54,477 nucleotides of DNA from Bordetella parapertussis (GTDB lineage Bacteria > Pseudomonadota > Gammaproteobacteria > Burkholderiales > Burkholderiaceae_B). The position numbers and the translations under genes are program-made. The notes under the pieces are model-generated. The model was not told the origin of the DNA and ran no database searches. It saw only the letters and a program-made list of their open reading frames with translations. This document shows, in pieces, positions 1-8,191 of the stretch. The stretch is taken from positions 1 to 54,477 of the forward strand of contig CAMAYM010000003.1 of the NCBI GenBank assembly GCA_945862495.1. Reading direction: 5' to 3'. Numbering within the stretch: position 1 is the stretch's first letter; every line of letters begins with the position of its first letter.

Positions 1-746
1 GCAAGTTTTTAGGCGTGCTCGATTTCGATGTCAAAAACGGTAAAGTCTCTGACTTTAGTTACCGTCTCTTGCCTGTTTTCGCGGACCTGATCCCCGCGGA
101 CAAACCAATGGACGCGCTGATCACTAAAATCCGTGCGCCCTACGAAGCCAAGCTCAACGAAAAACTTGCGACCGCCGAGGGTACTCTTTATCGTCGCGGT
201 AATTTCAATGGCACCTTCGATCAATTGATTGTGGATGGCTTGATCCAGATGAAAGGCGCGGAAATCGCTTTCTCCCCTGGCTTTAGATGGGGTACCTCGA
301 TTTTGCCCGGTCAGGCGATCACCATGGAGCACTTGCTTGATCAGACTGCCATCACCTATCCCTACACGACCATGACGCCCATGAGCGGTGAAATGATCAA
401 GACCGTGCTCGAAGACGTTGCGGACAACCTCTTTAATCCAGATCCGTACTATCAGCAAGGCGGCGATATGGTGCGCGTCGGTGGTATGCAATACACCATT
501 GATCCCACAGCTTCTGCCGGAAACCGAATTTCGGACATGCGCATCGGTGATAAGCCCATCGAGGCTTCGAAATCATATAAAGTCGCAGGCTGGGCCCCCG
601 TTTCCGAGGCTGCGCGTGATGCGGGCGGTGAGCCCATCTGGGATGTCATGGCCAACTATCTGCGTCAAATTAAAACCGTTGCAGCCAAAACACCCAACCT
701 TCCTGTTATAAAAGGTGCTGCAAACAACCCTGGTATGGCTGGATAA
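1..746 (+). CDS. soxB: Thiosulfohydrolase SoxB, C-terminal part (5' end outside window)
   Basis: SoxB is the periplasmic dimanganese hydrolase that releases sulfate from the cysteine-S-thiosulfonate carried by SoxYZ during thiosulfate oxidation. The reading frame is open from the first base (first full codon at position 3), so this is a 5'-truncated gene. The roughly 248 visible residues match the C-terminal half of the 5'-nucleotidase/SoxB fold: a substrate-domain stretch with FSPGFRWGTSILPGQAIT, then MSGEMIKTVLEDVADNLFNPDPYYQQGGDMVRVGG and a C-terminal segment ending in a short glycine/asparagine-rich tail. The metal-binding N-terminal domain and any Tat signal lie outside the window. The next gene follows after 3 bases, which points to one sox transcript. 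Identification is by family recognition and is strong; the rest of the sox cluster should lie to the left. Confidence 0.9.
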   Translation, partial: KFLGVLDFDVKNGKVSDFSYRLLPVFADLIPADKPMDALITKIRAPYEAKLNEKLATAEGTLYRRGNFNGTFDQLIVDGLIQMKGAEIAFSPGFRWGTSILPGQAITMEHLLDQTAITYPYTTMTPMSGEMIKTVLEDVADNLFNPDPYYQQGGDMVRVGGMQYTIDPTASAGNRISDMRIGDKPIEASKSYKVAGWAPVSEAARDAGGEPIWDVMANYLRQIKTVAAKTPNLPVIKGAANNPGMAG

Positions 747-749
747 ATC

Positions 750-1196
750 ATGAAAACTTTTGTTTCTGCATTGACCGTCTGCCTTGCCTTCAGCATCGCG
801 CCTTGCACTGTGAGCGCTCAACAAACGCCTACTCAAGAAGGTAACAAAGTGCTGTATCACGTCGATGATGCACAATCTCAGGGACTGAAAGGTCTAAGAA
901 ATATCCGCAACCATCTCGACGTCGCCCCCAATACAAAGATTACCGTTGTGATGCACGCCAATGGCGTAGATATTGTGATGGATGGCGCGACTGATAAAAA
1001 CTCAAAAGCTGAGTATGCGCCGCTCGTCGCTGCCCTCGTTTCTCGAGGCGTCACCTTCGAAGTGTGTGAAATTACGCTGAAAAATAGAAACCTTAAGAAA
1101 GAGCAATTTCTTCTTGAGGCAAACTTCACCCCCTCGGGTGTCGCGCGAATTGCAGACTTACAAGCGCAACATAAATTCGCCTACATCAAGCCTTAA
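750..1196 (+). CDS. Periplasmic DsrE-family protein
   Basis: A 148-residue protein with a clear N-terminal signal peptide (hydrophobic segment at residues 5-20, AQQ-type cleavage near residue 24). The mature part has the DsrE/DsrF-like fold pattern: VLYHVDD strand, a helix, ITVVMHANGVDIVMDG, then VSRGVTFEVCEITL with one cysteine in the position where DsrE-type proteins often carry their sulfur-binding cysteine. Small secreted DsrE proteins commonly accompany sox genes, where they are thought to bind or relay sulfur. That role is inferred here, not shown. It sits 3 bases after soxB and 11 bases before the next gene, so it is very probably co-transcribed with both. Confidence 0.8.
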   Translation: MKTFVSALTVCLAFSIAPCTVSAQQTPTQEGNKVLYHVDDAQSQGLKGLRNIRNHLDVAPNTKITVVMHANGVDIVMDGATDKNSKAEYAPLVAALVSRGVTFEVCEITLKNRNLKKEQFLLEANFTPSGVARIADLQAQHKFAYIKP

Positions 1197-1207
1197 CGAT
1201 CTTTTCT

Positions 1208-2161
1208 ATGAATACGCTTATGCACTTTAGCCGTTCGCTTTTGTGCATACTTGTTGCGGTATTCATGCTGTATGCGACGCTTACTCAAGCATCCGAGCAG
1301 GTCTTAACACTCACACCCGTCAGTAAAAATGCTTATTACGCAGAGGGTGTTTCGGCCCTTGGGTCGCCTCTTAACAAAAATTTTATTTCGAATGCAGGCG
1401 TTGTCATTGGACCAACAGGCGTCATTGTTATTGACGCGCTAGGATCGCCCGCGCTAGGTAAACAACTCATTGCCGAGATCCGAAAACTCACCGACAAACC
1501 TATTCAGTTTGTCATCGTGACGCATTATCACGCAGACCATATTTACGGCCTGCAGAGCTTCATCGATATTGGTGCGACCATCATCGCGCAAGAAAGCGCG
1601 AAAGAGTACTTGAGTTCGGATACGGCTCAACTCCGCCTTCAAGCCTCACGCACTGAGCTCGCCCCTTGGATCAACGCAGACACGCGTCTTGTGTCCGCTT
1701 CAACCTGGATTAACCAGGACACCCGCCTAACACTCTCCGGACTTGACGTAGAGTTGATCAAAATGGGTCCTGCGCATACGCCCGATGATCTGGCGATCTA
1801 TTTCCCGTCAGAGGGAGTACTCTTTGCCGGTGATCTAGTTTTTCGAGGCCGCATTCCTTATGTTGGCAATGCAGACAGCTTGGGTTGGATCAAATCTTTG
1901 GACAAATTATTGGCCCGTGAGGCTAAAGTGATTGTGCCAGGGCATGGGCCCTATTCGACTTCGACGAAAGAAGACTTGCAATTCACGCGGGACTATTTGA
2001 TATTTGTCCGCAAGGCCATGGAACAAGCGGCGCGTGACCTGGATCCCTTTGACGAAGCCTATGCCGCGACAGACTGGTCGCGCTATGAAAAAGTCCCACT
2101 TTTCAGAGTAGCAAACCGCATGAATGCTTACAACGTTTACCTATCTATCCAAAACGAGTAA
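1208..2161 (+). CDS. Secreted metallo-beta-lactamase-fold hydrolase (SoxH-like)
   Basis: 317 residues with a signal peptide (hydrophobic core about residues 9-26, cleavage near TQAS). The metallo-beta-lactamase fold is intact: HYHADH at residues 106-111, a later HTPDD, GDLVF and PGHGP, which together supply the usual zinc ligands. Proteins of this kind occur at the end of many sox clusters (SoxH) and in quinoprotein-associated clusters; their substrate is generally unknown, though some act on sulfur-thiol intermediates. The gene follows the DsrE gene by 11 bases and converges on a thioredoxin-like gene 5 bases downstream, which marks the right border of the sox cluster. The biochemical function is not determinable from sequence. 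Confidence 0.8.
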   Translation: MNTLMHFSRSLLCILVAVFMLYATLTQASEQVLTLTPVSKNAYYAEGVSALGSPLNKNFISNAGVVIGPTGVIVIDALGSPALGKQLIAEIRKLTDKPIQFVIVTHYHADHIYGLQSFIDIGATIIAQESAKEYLSSDTAQLRLQASRTELAPWINADTRLVSASTWINQDTRLTLSGLDVELIKMGPAHTPDDLAIYFPSEGVLFAGDLVFRGRIPYVGNADSLGWIKSLDKLLAREAKVIVPGHGPYSTSTKEDLQFTRDYLIFVRKAMEQAARDLDPFDEAYAATDWSRYEKVPLFRVANRMNAYNVYLSIQNE

Positions 2162-2166
2162 GACGT

Positions 2167-2664
2167 TCAGCGACGGTTAAAGCGCACGAGTTCAAAAACA
2201 TCAAGATCCACCATCTGACCAACATCTTTCTGTATGACACGGCCCGAAGGATCAATCACATAAAGCTCAGGGATGCCGCGACGCTTGCCAATCGCCCGAT
2301 CAAGCTCAGGCGTCAACATCGCCACTGGGAAATTAATTTCACTATTTTTCACATAGGTCTGAACGACTTCGACGTTTTTATCAACCGATAGGGCGATAAC
2401 CTGCAAATTACCACCCTGTGTTCTTCTTACAAGCTCTTTTAAATTTACATTTTGCCGACGGCAATACGGGCACCATGTTGCCCATAGTTGAACCACCAAA
2501 TATTTTCCCTTCAGGTCTGCTGACTCGATTTGCCGTCCATCAACCGTCGTGAGCGTATCAATTTTTATATGGTCGCCCACCTCCAATGCCCAAGCACTTG
2601 AGATGGGCATCAACGCAATCATCATAAAAAGGCATGCGGTCCGAAGGATGCTTAAAATTCTCAC
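2167..2664 (-). CDS. TlpA/ResA-like periplasmic thioredoxin
   Basis: 165 residues with an N-terminal signal peptide or anchor (hydrophobic residues about 9-26, cleavage near SAWA). The thioredoxin active site is WCPYC (cysteines at 65 and 68), within the LVVQLWATWCPYCRR strand-helix typical of TlpA/ResA/SoxW. The later RGIPELYVIDPSG contains the conserved cis-proline. Such proteins reduce disulfides in the periplasm, either for cytochrome c maturation or, when next to sox genes, to keep SoxYZ or SoxAX thiols reduced (SoxW role). The latter is suggested by its position next to the sox genes, although it is on the opposite strand and is read from the divergent ppa-side promoter region. Confidence 0.8.
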   Translation of the reverse strand: MRILSILRTACLFMMIALMPISSAWALEVGDHIKIDTLTTVDGRQIESADLKGKYLVVQLWATWCPYCRRQNVNLKELVRRTQGGNLQVIALSVDKNVEVVQTYVKNSEINFPVAMLTPELDRAIGKRRGIPELYVIDPSGRVIQKDVGQMVDLDVFELVRFNRR

Positions 2665-2757
2665 GCTATATTTGATCCTTGTCTGGTTGGAACGATTTTA
2701 TCTATTTTTGTTAACATTCGGGTATCTACTAGTTAATCCCGCCCATCTGGAGCCACC

Positions 2758-3297
2758 ATGAGTCTCGACAAAGTCAGCCCGGGTAAAAATCTTCCCGAGT
2801 CTTTTAACGTCATCATTGAAATCTCAATGAATGCTGACCCCATTAAATACGAAGTGGACAAAGAATCAGGCGCAATATTTGTCGACCGCTTTATGGGTAC
2901 GTCGATGCACTACCCCTGCAACTATGGCTATATCCCCAAGACGATTGCTGGCGATGGTGACCCTGTCGACGTATTGGTGATGACACCCTTTCCCCTGATC
3001 CCGGGCGTTGTCGTACGTTGCCGTGCGCTTGGCGTACTCAACATGGAAGATGAGGGTGGAGAAGACGCTAAACTGTTAGCGGTTCCAGATAATAAAATTC
3101 TTCCTCTTTACGATCATTTGAATGCCGTGTCAGACGTTCATCCGATGACGCTCAATGCTATCCAGCATTTCTTTGAGCACTACAAAGATCTCGAGAAGGG
3201 TAAATGGGTCAAAGTACAGGCCTGGGGAGACGTCTCAGAAGCGCATCAGGAAATCCTGAGTGGCCTCAAGCGTTACCAAGAAGAAAATAACGCCTAA
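2758..3297 (+). CDS. ppa: Inorganic pyrophosphatase
   Basis: Cytoplasmic family I inorganic pyrophosphatase, hydrolysing pyrophosphate to two phosphates and so pulling biosynthetic reactions forward. 179 residues, the usual bacterial length. Family hallmarks are present: KYEVDKESGAIFVDRF, MHYPCNYGYIPKT and the metal-binding GDGDPVDVLVM signature, followed by LAVPDNKI and KDLEKGKWVKV. The ATG is preceded by GGAG about 6 bases upstream. The stop codon TAA overlaps the TAG stop of the convergent gene by 4 bases (3294-3297). It stands as a single gene with its promoter in the 93-base gap shared with the divergent thioredoxin gene. Confidence 0.96.
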   Translation: MSLDKVSPGKNLPESFNVIIEISMNADPIKYEVDKESGAIFVDRFMGTSMHYPCNYGYIPKTIAGDGDPVDVLVMTPFPLIPGVVVRCRALGVLNMEDEGGEDAKLLAVPDNKILPLYDHLNAVSDVHPMTLNAIQHFFEHYKDLEKGKWVKVQAWGDVSEAHQEILSGLKRYQEENNA

Positions 3298-3632
3298 GAT
3301 TTTTGGCGAATATCGCCTTGGCTTGGCGGGTACATCTCCTGCCAGCCAAGGATCTCCGCAAGCCGCGAGATCACCCACTGCGCTTCTGCCACAGACAAAC
3401 CAATACCTGCGTTACCTAGCCCCTGGTGAATTCTCTCCAGCACGTCGGCTTCAGTGATGCCGAGCTCCCACAACTTGTTGGTCGCCTGTTCGGTCAATAG
3501 ATTAGCCAAATCCTCACATAAATCGTATCGTTCATAGATGTGCTCGCGCTTAGCACTTGGCTTGATACGTCCTGGTTCAACGAAAAGCGCGACAAACGAG
3601 GGCGGAATGATAATCTGGTTGCCGTCACTCAT
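3294..3632 (-). CDS. Conserved hypothetical protein of Burkholderiales
   Basis: 112 residues from the ATG at 3632 (MSDGNQIIIPPSFVALFVEPGR); a further-upstream start would add only seven unlikely residues. No membrane segment or signal peptide. The IPPSFVALFV opening, the helical REHIYERYDLCEDLANLLTEQA and the C-terminal AEAQWVISRLAEILGW resemble a small protein found widely in Alcaligenaceae and relatives. Homologues are sometimes loosely labelled 'ATPase with chaperone activity', but no nucleotide-binding motif is visible and I do not adopt that name. Function unknown. Its stop overlaps the ppa stop by 4 bases in a convergent arrangement. Confidence 0.75.
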   Translation of the reverse strand: MSDGNQIIIPPSFVALFVEPGRIKPSAKREHIYERYDLCEDLANLLTEQATNKLWELGITEADVLERIHQGLGNAGIGLSVAEAQWVISRLAEILGWQEMYPPSQGDIRQKS

Positions 3633-3740
3633 CGCTGCGCTGCAACAGGTCAAACTTCTGTGTCATCTTGAATCCTAGGTTGGCAAGTGCCAATGTTTAC
3701 ACGATACTACGCAGCATAGGTGATTTTTAAAGTGCACACC

Positions 3741-4580
3741 ATGTCAACTCCAATTCGCTCCTCTCGAAGTCGTACGGTGATACTTTCCGATGGTGCTTCT
3801 TTAAACGTTCTTGAGGACGGGACAGGGCCCGCACTTTTACTCATCAGCGGTTTAGGTGGTACGGCAAATTTTTGGAGTCCTTGTGTGCCTGCGCTTGCCG
3901 CACACTTCCGCGTGATTCGGCTCGACCAACGCGGAATCGCAAAAAGTACACGCGGCACAGCGCCCTGTACCATCGATCAACTTGCGCAAGACTGTCTTTC
4001 TGTCCTGGATGACTGTGGTGTGGATCAAGCAATCATCGTAGGGCACTCGACCGGCGGCTGTATCGCACAAACGATGGCGTTACGCGCACCCGCGCGCATA
4101 CGAGCGTGCATCTTTAGCGCAACCTGGGGCAAACCCAGTCGTCACAGACAAGAGCTTTTTTCCACACGTCGTGAGATGCTCTTTAACGATCCTGTCGGCT
4201 ATGCCTGTACATCGGTCTTTATGGGACATGATGCAAATTGGCTCAATCAAAACTGGAATGTTTTAGAGAACGCGCGTGCACATGCGCCTGTAACCGCGGA
4301 AGCACAGCACATTATTTCTGAACGATTGGATGCACTGATTGCCTTTGATCGGAGCGCGGATCTTCAACGCCTCACCATCCCAGCACTCGTTTTGGGCGCA
4401 CGGGACGACCTCATCGTGCCTTCATTTTTACAAGAAGAACTCGCCACCTTGCTCAATCATGCAGATTTGCATTTACTTGAGCATGGCGGACATTTTTTTC
4501 CCGTTACCCGAACCCATCTTTTTATACCGCTCATCACAGAGTGGTTACATACCTCACTCTCACGGACTCCTCATGCTTGA
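3741..4580 (+). CDS. Alpha/beta-fold hydrolase
   Basis: 279 residues from ATG 3741 (a GTG at 3720 would add seven residues). An alpha/beta hydrolase with a complete triad: nucleophile Ser103 in GHSTGG, aspartate in LGARDDLIVP and histidine in EHGGHFF. The oxyanion-hole motif SGLGGTANFW (about 36-45) and DQRGIAKS (62-69) are typical of the 3-oxoadipate enol-lactonase/esterase branch. No signal peptide, so cytoplasmic. The last 8 bases overlap the start of the gamma-glutamyltransferase gene, indicating translational coupling. Substrate unknown; the linkage suggests an ester, lactone or amide of a compound handled by the next enzyme. Confidence 0.82.
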   Translation: MSTPIRSSRSRTVILSDGASLNVLEDGTGPALLLISGLGGTANFWSPCVPALAAHFRVIRLDQRGIAKSTRGTAPCTIDQLAQDCLSVLDDCGVDQAIIVGHSTGGCIAQTMALRAPARIRACIFSATWGKPSRHRQELFSTRREMLFNDPVGYACTSVFMGHDANWLNQNWNVLENARAHAPVTAEAQHIISERLDALIAFDRSADLQRLTIPALVLGARDDLIVPSFLQEELATLLNHADLHLLEHGGHFFPVTRTHLFIPLITEWLHTSLSRTPHA

Positions 4581-6147
4581 AAACTTTTCCAGCTCGCAAA
4601 CTGTTCGTAAAACTGTGGTCTCGACCAAGGCTGGCGTTGTGGCTGCTCAGCATCGACGTGCGGCCGAAGTTGGCGCCGCGGTCCTCGACGCAGGCGGCGA
4701 TGCGGTCGATGCCGCCATCGCGACCTCCTTTGCCATTGGTGTCGTTGAGCCCTGGATGAGCGGCCCTGCCGCGGGCGGCACCATGGTGTTGTGGCGTGCC
4801 AAAGAAGGCAAAGCGTACGTCATTGATTTTGGCTGTAAATCACCACGCGAACTCGATCCAGCGGACTACCCACTGAGTGGCGCTGGCAAGTCCTCAGATT
4901 TGTTTCCCTGGCCTTCCGTCGTCGAAGATCGCAACGTTATGGGTGCAACCGCTGTCGCTGTGCCAGGCGCGGTCGCAGGCATGGATCTCGCCCACAAGCA
5001 TTTTGGACGCATGCCTTGGAAAGACTTGGTCACCCCTGCGGCCAAGCTTGCCGACGCGGGCTTATTAGTCGACTGGTACACAACGCTCGTGACCGCAGCC
5101 AATGCACGCGTGCTCAGCAAGGATCCTGATACGGCCAAGATGTTTCTAGACGAAGGACACTGGCCGATCGCCGGCGAGTGGACCTCACTGACGGAAAAGC
5201 ATCTCAATCAGAAAGCCTTCGCGCAAACACTGATGCAAATCGCAGAAGGCGGTGCAGACGCTTTTTATAAAGGCGATATCGCTGAACAACTCGCAAGAGA
5301 CGTACGAGCAAAAGGTGGATGCCTGAGCGTACAAGACTTGCACGACTATCAAGCATCGATTGTCGAGCCGCTGACGATCAACTACCGTGGCGGTCGCGTG
5401 TATGCAACGCCTGGACTTACGGGTGGCCCAACATTTGGTAAAGCCTTAGAAATACTCGCGCGTGAACTATCGCCGAGCAAAGGAAAACCTGACGCGGCAA
5501 CGTACGCAGGCTTTGCGCGCGCACTCGATGCCGCCTTCAAACTGCGCTTTGAAAACATGGGCGACCACGAGTCACCCAAAGCACCCGGCTCAACCACCCA
5601 TTTCAGCGTGGTGGATCGCGAAGGCAACATGTGCGCAGTGACCCAAACCTTGCTCTCTATTTTTGGGTCACGGGTGGTGTCGCCCTCCACAGGCATGTTG
5701 CTCAATAACGGCATCATGTGGTTTGATCCCGAACCCGGCAAGCCCAACTCACTCGGGCCCAACAAGCGCTGTCTGGCAAACTACTCTCCCGTCATCGGTG
5801 AGGATGCTGAAGGCCGTCGCTTTGCAATTGGTGCCTCAGGTGGTCGGAAAATTCTGGGTGCTGTCATGCAGTTGAGCTCTTTCATGATCGACCGCGGCCT
5901 CGACCTCGAAGAAGCCTTTCACACACCCCGTATTGATGTCAGTGGCAGCGGGAAAATCACCGCGGATCAAACGCTCTCAGCGGACATCATTGCTGCGCTC
6001 GAAAAAGAAATGCCTGTGATTCAAACACGCCGCAATATTTATCCCTATTCGTTCGCTTGTCCGGCCGGCGTCATGCGCGATGGCGAAATGAATATGGGCT
6101 GTACTGAAATCATGTCGCCCTACGGTGATGCGATCGCAGGTGGTTGA
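4573..6147 (+). CDS. Gamma-glutamyltransferase family (Ntn-hydrolase)
   Basis: 524 residues from ATG 4573. The frame stays open upstream to 4339, but that stretch lies inside the hydrolase gene and is not family-like. The gamma-glutamyltranspeptidase fold is clear: GGDAVDAAIA near residue 41, then the self-processing and catalytic threonine at 341 in GSTTHFSVVD, followed by NNGIMWFDP and GASGGRKI. It is shorter than classical GGT (about 580) and has no signal peptide, so it is probably cytoplasmic, as in gamma-glutamyltransferase-like proteins of uncertain substrate. It overlaps the upstream hydrolase by 8 bases and is followed 2 bases later by a PaiB-like gene, forming a three-gene operon. 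True glutathione hydrolysis is not established. Confidence 0.85.
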   Translation: MLENFSSSQTVRKTVVSTKAGVVAAQHRRAAEVGAAVLDAGGDAVDAAIATSFAIGVVEPWMSGPAAGGTMVLWRAKEGKAYVIDFGCKSPRELDPADYPLSGAGKSSDLFPWPSVVEDRNVMGATAVAVPGAVAGMDLAHKHFGRMPWKDLVTPAAKLADAGLLVDWYTTLVTAANARVLSKDPDTAKMFLDEGHWPIAGEWTSLTEKHLNQKAFAQTLMQIAEGGADAFYKGDIAEQLARDVRAKGGCLSVQDLHDYQASIVEPLTINYRGGRVYATPGLTGGPTFGKALEILARELSPSKGKPDAATYAGFARALDAAFKLRFENMGDHESPKAPGSTTHFSVVDREGNMCAVTQTLLSIFGSRVVSPSTGMLLNNGIMWFDPEPGKPNSLGPNKRCLANYSPVIGEDAEGRRFAIGASGGRKILGAVMQLSSFMIDRGLDLEEAFHTPRIDVSGSGKITADQTLSADIIAALEKEMPVIQTRRNIYPYSFACPAGVMRDGEMNMGCTEIMSPYGDAIAGG

Positions 6148-6149
6148 AC

Positions 6150-6800
6150 ATGTACTTGCCTAAATACTTCGAACAACAAGACCTTGCGTCTTTAACAGCC
6201 TTACTCAAGGCGTATCCGCTCGGCACGCTCGTCACACAACAAGACAGTGCGCTTGAGGCCAACCATATTCCCTTTATTCTCGAAGGTGACCTTGTAGTCG
6301 GTGGCAAACTCATCGGCCACGTTGCCAAGGGCAATCCGGTTTGGAAATCCGACGCGTCACAACATGAGTCTTTAGTGATATTTCAAGGACCTGAGGCCTA
6401 CATCTCGCCCAACTGGTACCCATCGAAACAAGTCCACCACCAAGTTGTCCCCACCTATAACTATGCTGTCGTGCATGTGTACGGGACGTTATCCGTCACG
6501 CATGATGAGACGATCAAAAGACAAATCGTCACCGAGCTCACCCAGGTAATGGAGCAAACAAGGCAAAGCACTTGGCAAGTTTCTGACGCGCCCAATGATT
6601 ACCTTGAAAAAATGCTCGCGGCCATCGTCGGGATCGAACTCACCATCACACGTGTGCAAGCTAAGTGGAAGGTCAGTCAAAATCGCGATATCGCAGACCG
6701 CGGTGGTGTTGAACAGGGTTTGCGCGCACAGGGCACAACTGAAAGAGATCACAGGATGAGTGCGATCGTTCGCACGGGCAAAGGGATCGGAACGGAATAA
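6150..6800 (+). CDS. PaiB-type FMN-binding protein
   Basis: 216 residues from ATG 6150, which has GCAGGTGG 7 bases upstream; a TTG at 6144 is less likely. Resembles the PaiB / FMN-binding negative transcriptional regulator family: MYLPKYFEQQD, ANHIPFILE, GHVAKGNP, then YISPNWYPSKQVHHQVVPTYNY, which forms the flavin-split-barrel cofactor site, and a C-terminal QNRDIADRGGV segment. Members bind FMN or similar cofactors; a regulatory role was proposed for Bacillus PaiB but most have no proven function and there is no helix-turn-helix. It closes the hydrolase-GGT operon, and converges on the following lipoprotein gene. Confidence 0.83.
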   Translation: MYLPKYFEQQDLASLTALLKAYPLGTLVTQQDSALEANHIPFILEGDLVVGGKLIGHVAKGNPVWKSDASQHESLVIFQGPEAYISPNWYPSKQVHHQVVPTYNYAVVHVYGTLSVTHDETIKRQIVTELTQVMEQTRQSTWQVSDAPNDYLEKMLAAIVGIELTITRVQAKWKVSQNRDIADRGGVEQGLRAQGTTERDHRMSAIVRTGKGIGTE

Positions 6801-6816
6801 GTAAAAGGTCTAGCTA

Positions 6817-7161
6817 CTAGCGACCTAACTGTGCGGTGCAATCAACCGTTGCATGTATCAACAGCTTTTTTTCATTGTTCTGAACAGGAAACTCTGTCGA
6901 AATAACTTTGCAGCCCGTGGCTTTTTCAATGGCCTCGATCTGTCTTGCTTTTTGCTTGTCATAATCTGTACTAAACCACCCACCTTGCTTTCCACCGAAA
7001 GCCTCCCACTTGTGATTGCCAAGTGGAATGATGCTGATTTCTCGCTGATCAAGCACAATGATCTGACGCGCAGGGTCACGGTGGTAATAGACGGCACTAC
7101 CCTGACAGCCAACGAGCGCACTCGCCACAGCCACAAGAGCGACAAAGGGCAACATTTTCAT
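6817..7161 (-). CDS. Small putative lipoprotein
   Basis: 114 residues with a lipoprotein signal: MKMLPFVALVAVASALVGCQ, lipobox LVGC with the modified cysteine at 19. The mature part is 95 residues, polar, with two further cysteines (TGCKV and VDCTAQ) that could form a disulfide after export. No conserved domain recognised. Residue 20 onward lacks an aspartate at +2, so outer-membrane sorting would be expected by the rule known from E. coli. It is monocistronic and convergent with the PaiB gene; the 158-base gap to the aldolase gene must hold both divergent promoters. Function unknown. Confidence 0.75.
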   Translation of the reverse strand: MKMLPFVALVAVASALVGCQGSAVYYHRDPARQIIVLDQREISIIPLGNHKWEAFGGKQGGWFSTDYDKQKARQIEAIEKATGCKVISTEFPVQNNEKKLLIHATVDCTAQLGR

Positions 7162-7319
7162 CTATATTCTCTGATATCAATACGAACAAAACAGCTTCAG
7201 CGCTAAGCATAACGCTATTTTTTAAGTATTCCGAACGGAACCACTCGCGAAATCGTTCGCGGCTTGGTATCTTTAGGTTTAAAAATTTATTCTTACAAAA
7301 ACTTTAGGGGCACATAGTC

Positions 7320-8108
7320 ATGGCAAAAGAAGGCGTACTGCAGATTCCATCACTCAAGGGCCACGTATCGGATGCCGAGTGGCAAACGCGTGTCGATTTA
7401 GCTGCCTGTTATCGGCTCGTCGAAATCTACGGTATGGCCGATATGATCGCCAACCACATTTCTGCACGCGTCCCTGGCGAAGAGGGGACATACCTTATCA
7501 ATGCCTATGGCTTGATGTACGAAGAAATCACCGCGTCCAGCCTCCTCAAGGTTGACCACCACGGCAACATCCTGACCAAGCCAGATTTTGGCGATCTTAA
7601 CTACGGCGTCAACAAAGCCGGGGCGGTCATTCACAGTGCCGTCCACCATGCGCGCCCAGAAGTAGGTTGCGTCATCCACACGCATAGCTGGGCCTCGATG
7701 GCCGTGTCTTCGCTTGAATGCGGACTGTTGCCCTTAACGCAGACTGCGATGCGGTTTCTTAAAATCAGTTATCACAATTATGAAGGCGTTGTGTTGGACG
7801 AAGCCGAACAAGAGTCTTTGTGTAAGGACTTGGGCAACAGCGAAGCCATGATTTTGCGTAACCATGGTGCATTGACTGTGGGACGCACTATTGGCGAAGC
7901 GTTCAACTGGATGCACCGTCTCGAATTGGCCTGCCGCGCACAAATCGGTGCGATGTCCTGCAACTCACCGATGTCCAAGGTCTCACAAAAAGTCTTGGAT
8001 GAGACTTGGAACAACTATCAGCCAGGGACACGTCGTCCTTATGGTGTGATGGAGTGGCCCGCTTTACTGCGTAAGCTTGATCGCACAGATACTTCTTATC
8101 GCAATTAA
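7320..8108 (+). CDS. Class II aldolase/adducin-family protein
   Basis: 262 residues, cytoplasmic. The fold is that of zinc-dependent class II aldolases (fuculose/ribulose-phosphate aldolase and adducin head). Visible landmarks: NHISARVPG, AVIHSAVHHARPEVGCVIHTHSWA (zinc-ligand HTH), and MILRNHGALTVGRT with the third histidine. Many homologues near 260 residues in Burkholderiales are annotated only as 'class II aldolase/adducin', and the substrate cannot be told. An AGGGGC Shine-Dalgarno sequence lies about 8 bases before the ATG. A loose promoter match (TTGGTA near 7264, TATTCT near 7288) precedes it. The 2-hydroxyacid dehydrogenase gene follows after a hairpin, suggesting a shared hydroxyacid pathway. 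Confidence 0.85.
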   Translation: MAKEGVLQIPSLKGHVSDAEWQTRVDLAACYRLVEIYGMADMIANHISARVPGEEGTYLINAYGLMYEEITASSLLKVDHHGNILTKPDFGDLNYGVNKAGAVIHSAVHHARPEVGCVIHTHSWASMAVSSLECGLLPLTQTAMRFLKISYHNYEGVVLDEAEQESLCKDLGNSEAMILRNHGALTVGRTIGEAFNWMHRLELACRAQIGAMSCNSPMSKVSQKVLDETWNNYQPGTRRPYGVMEWPALLRKLDRTDTSYRN

Positions 8109-8121
8109 ATAAATGCGCGCA

Positions 8122-8147
8122 ACTGACGCGCCTGTTCGTGCGTCAGT
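8122..8147 (+). repeat. Perfect stem-loop between aldolase and dehydrogenase genes
   Basis: ACTGACGC (8122-8129) and GCGTCAGT (8140-8147) pair perfectly over 8 bp, and a G-T and a C-G pair can extend the stem inward. No T-tract follows, so it is not a classical terminator. It may punctuate or protect the transcript between two linked genes. Confidence 0.6.
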
Positions 8148-8191
8148 CCGCGTTCCATGCATCTTTTTTGCATCTGCCAAGGTTACACAAC

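Noticed and set aside
4339..4572. Upstream extension of the GGT-family gene
   Set aside because: It overlaps the hydrolase coding sequence in another frame and does not resemble the N terminus of GGT proteins. The ATG at 4573 fits.
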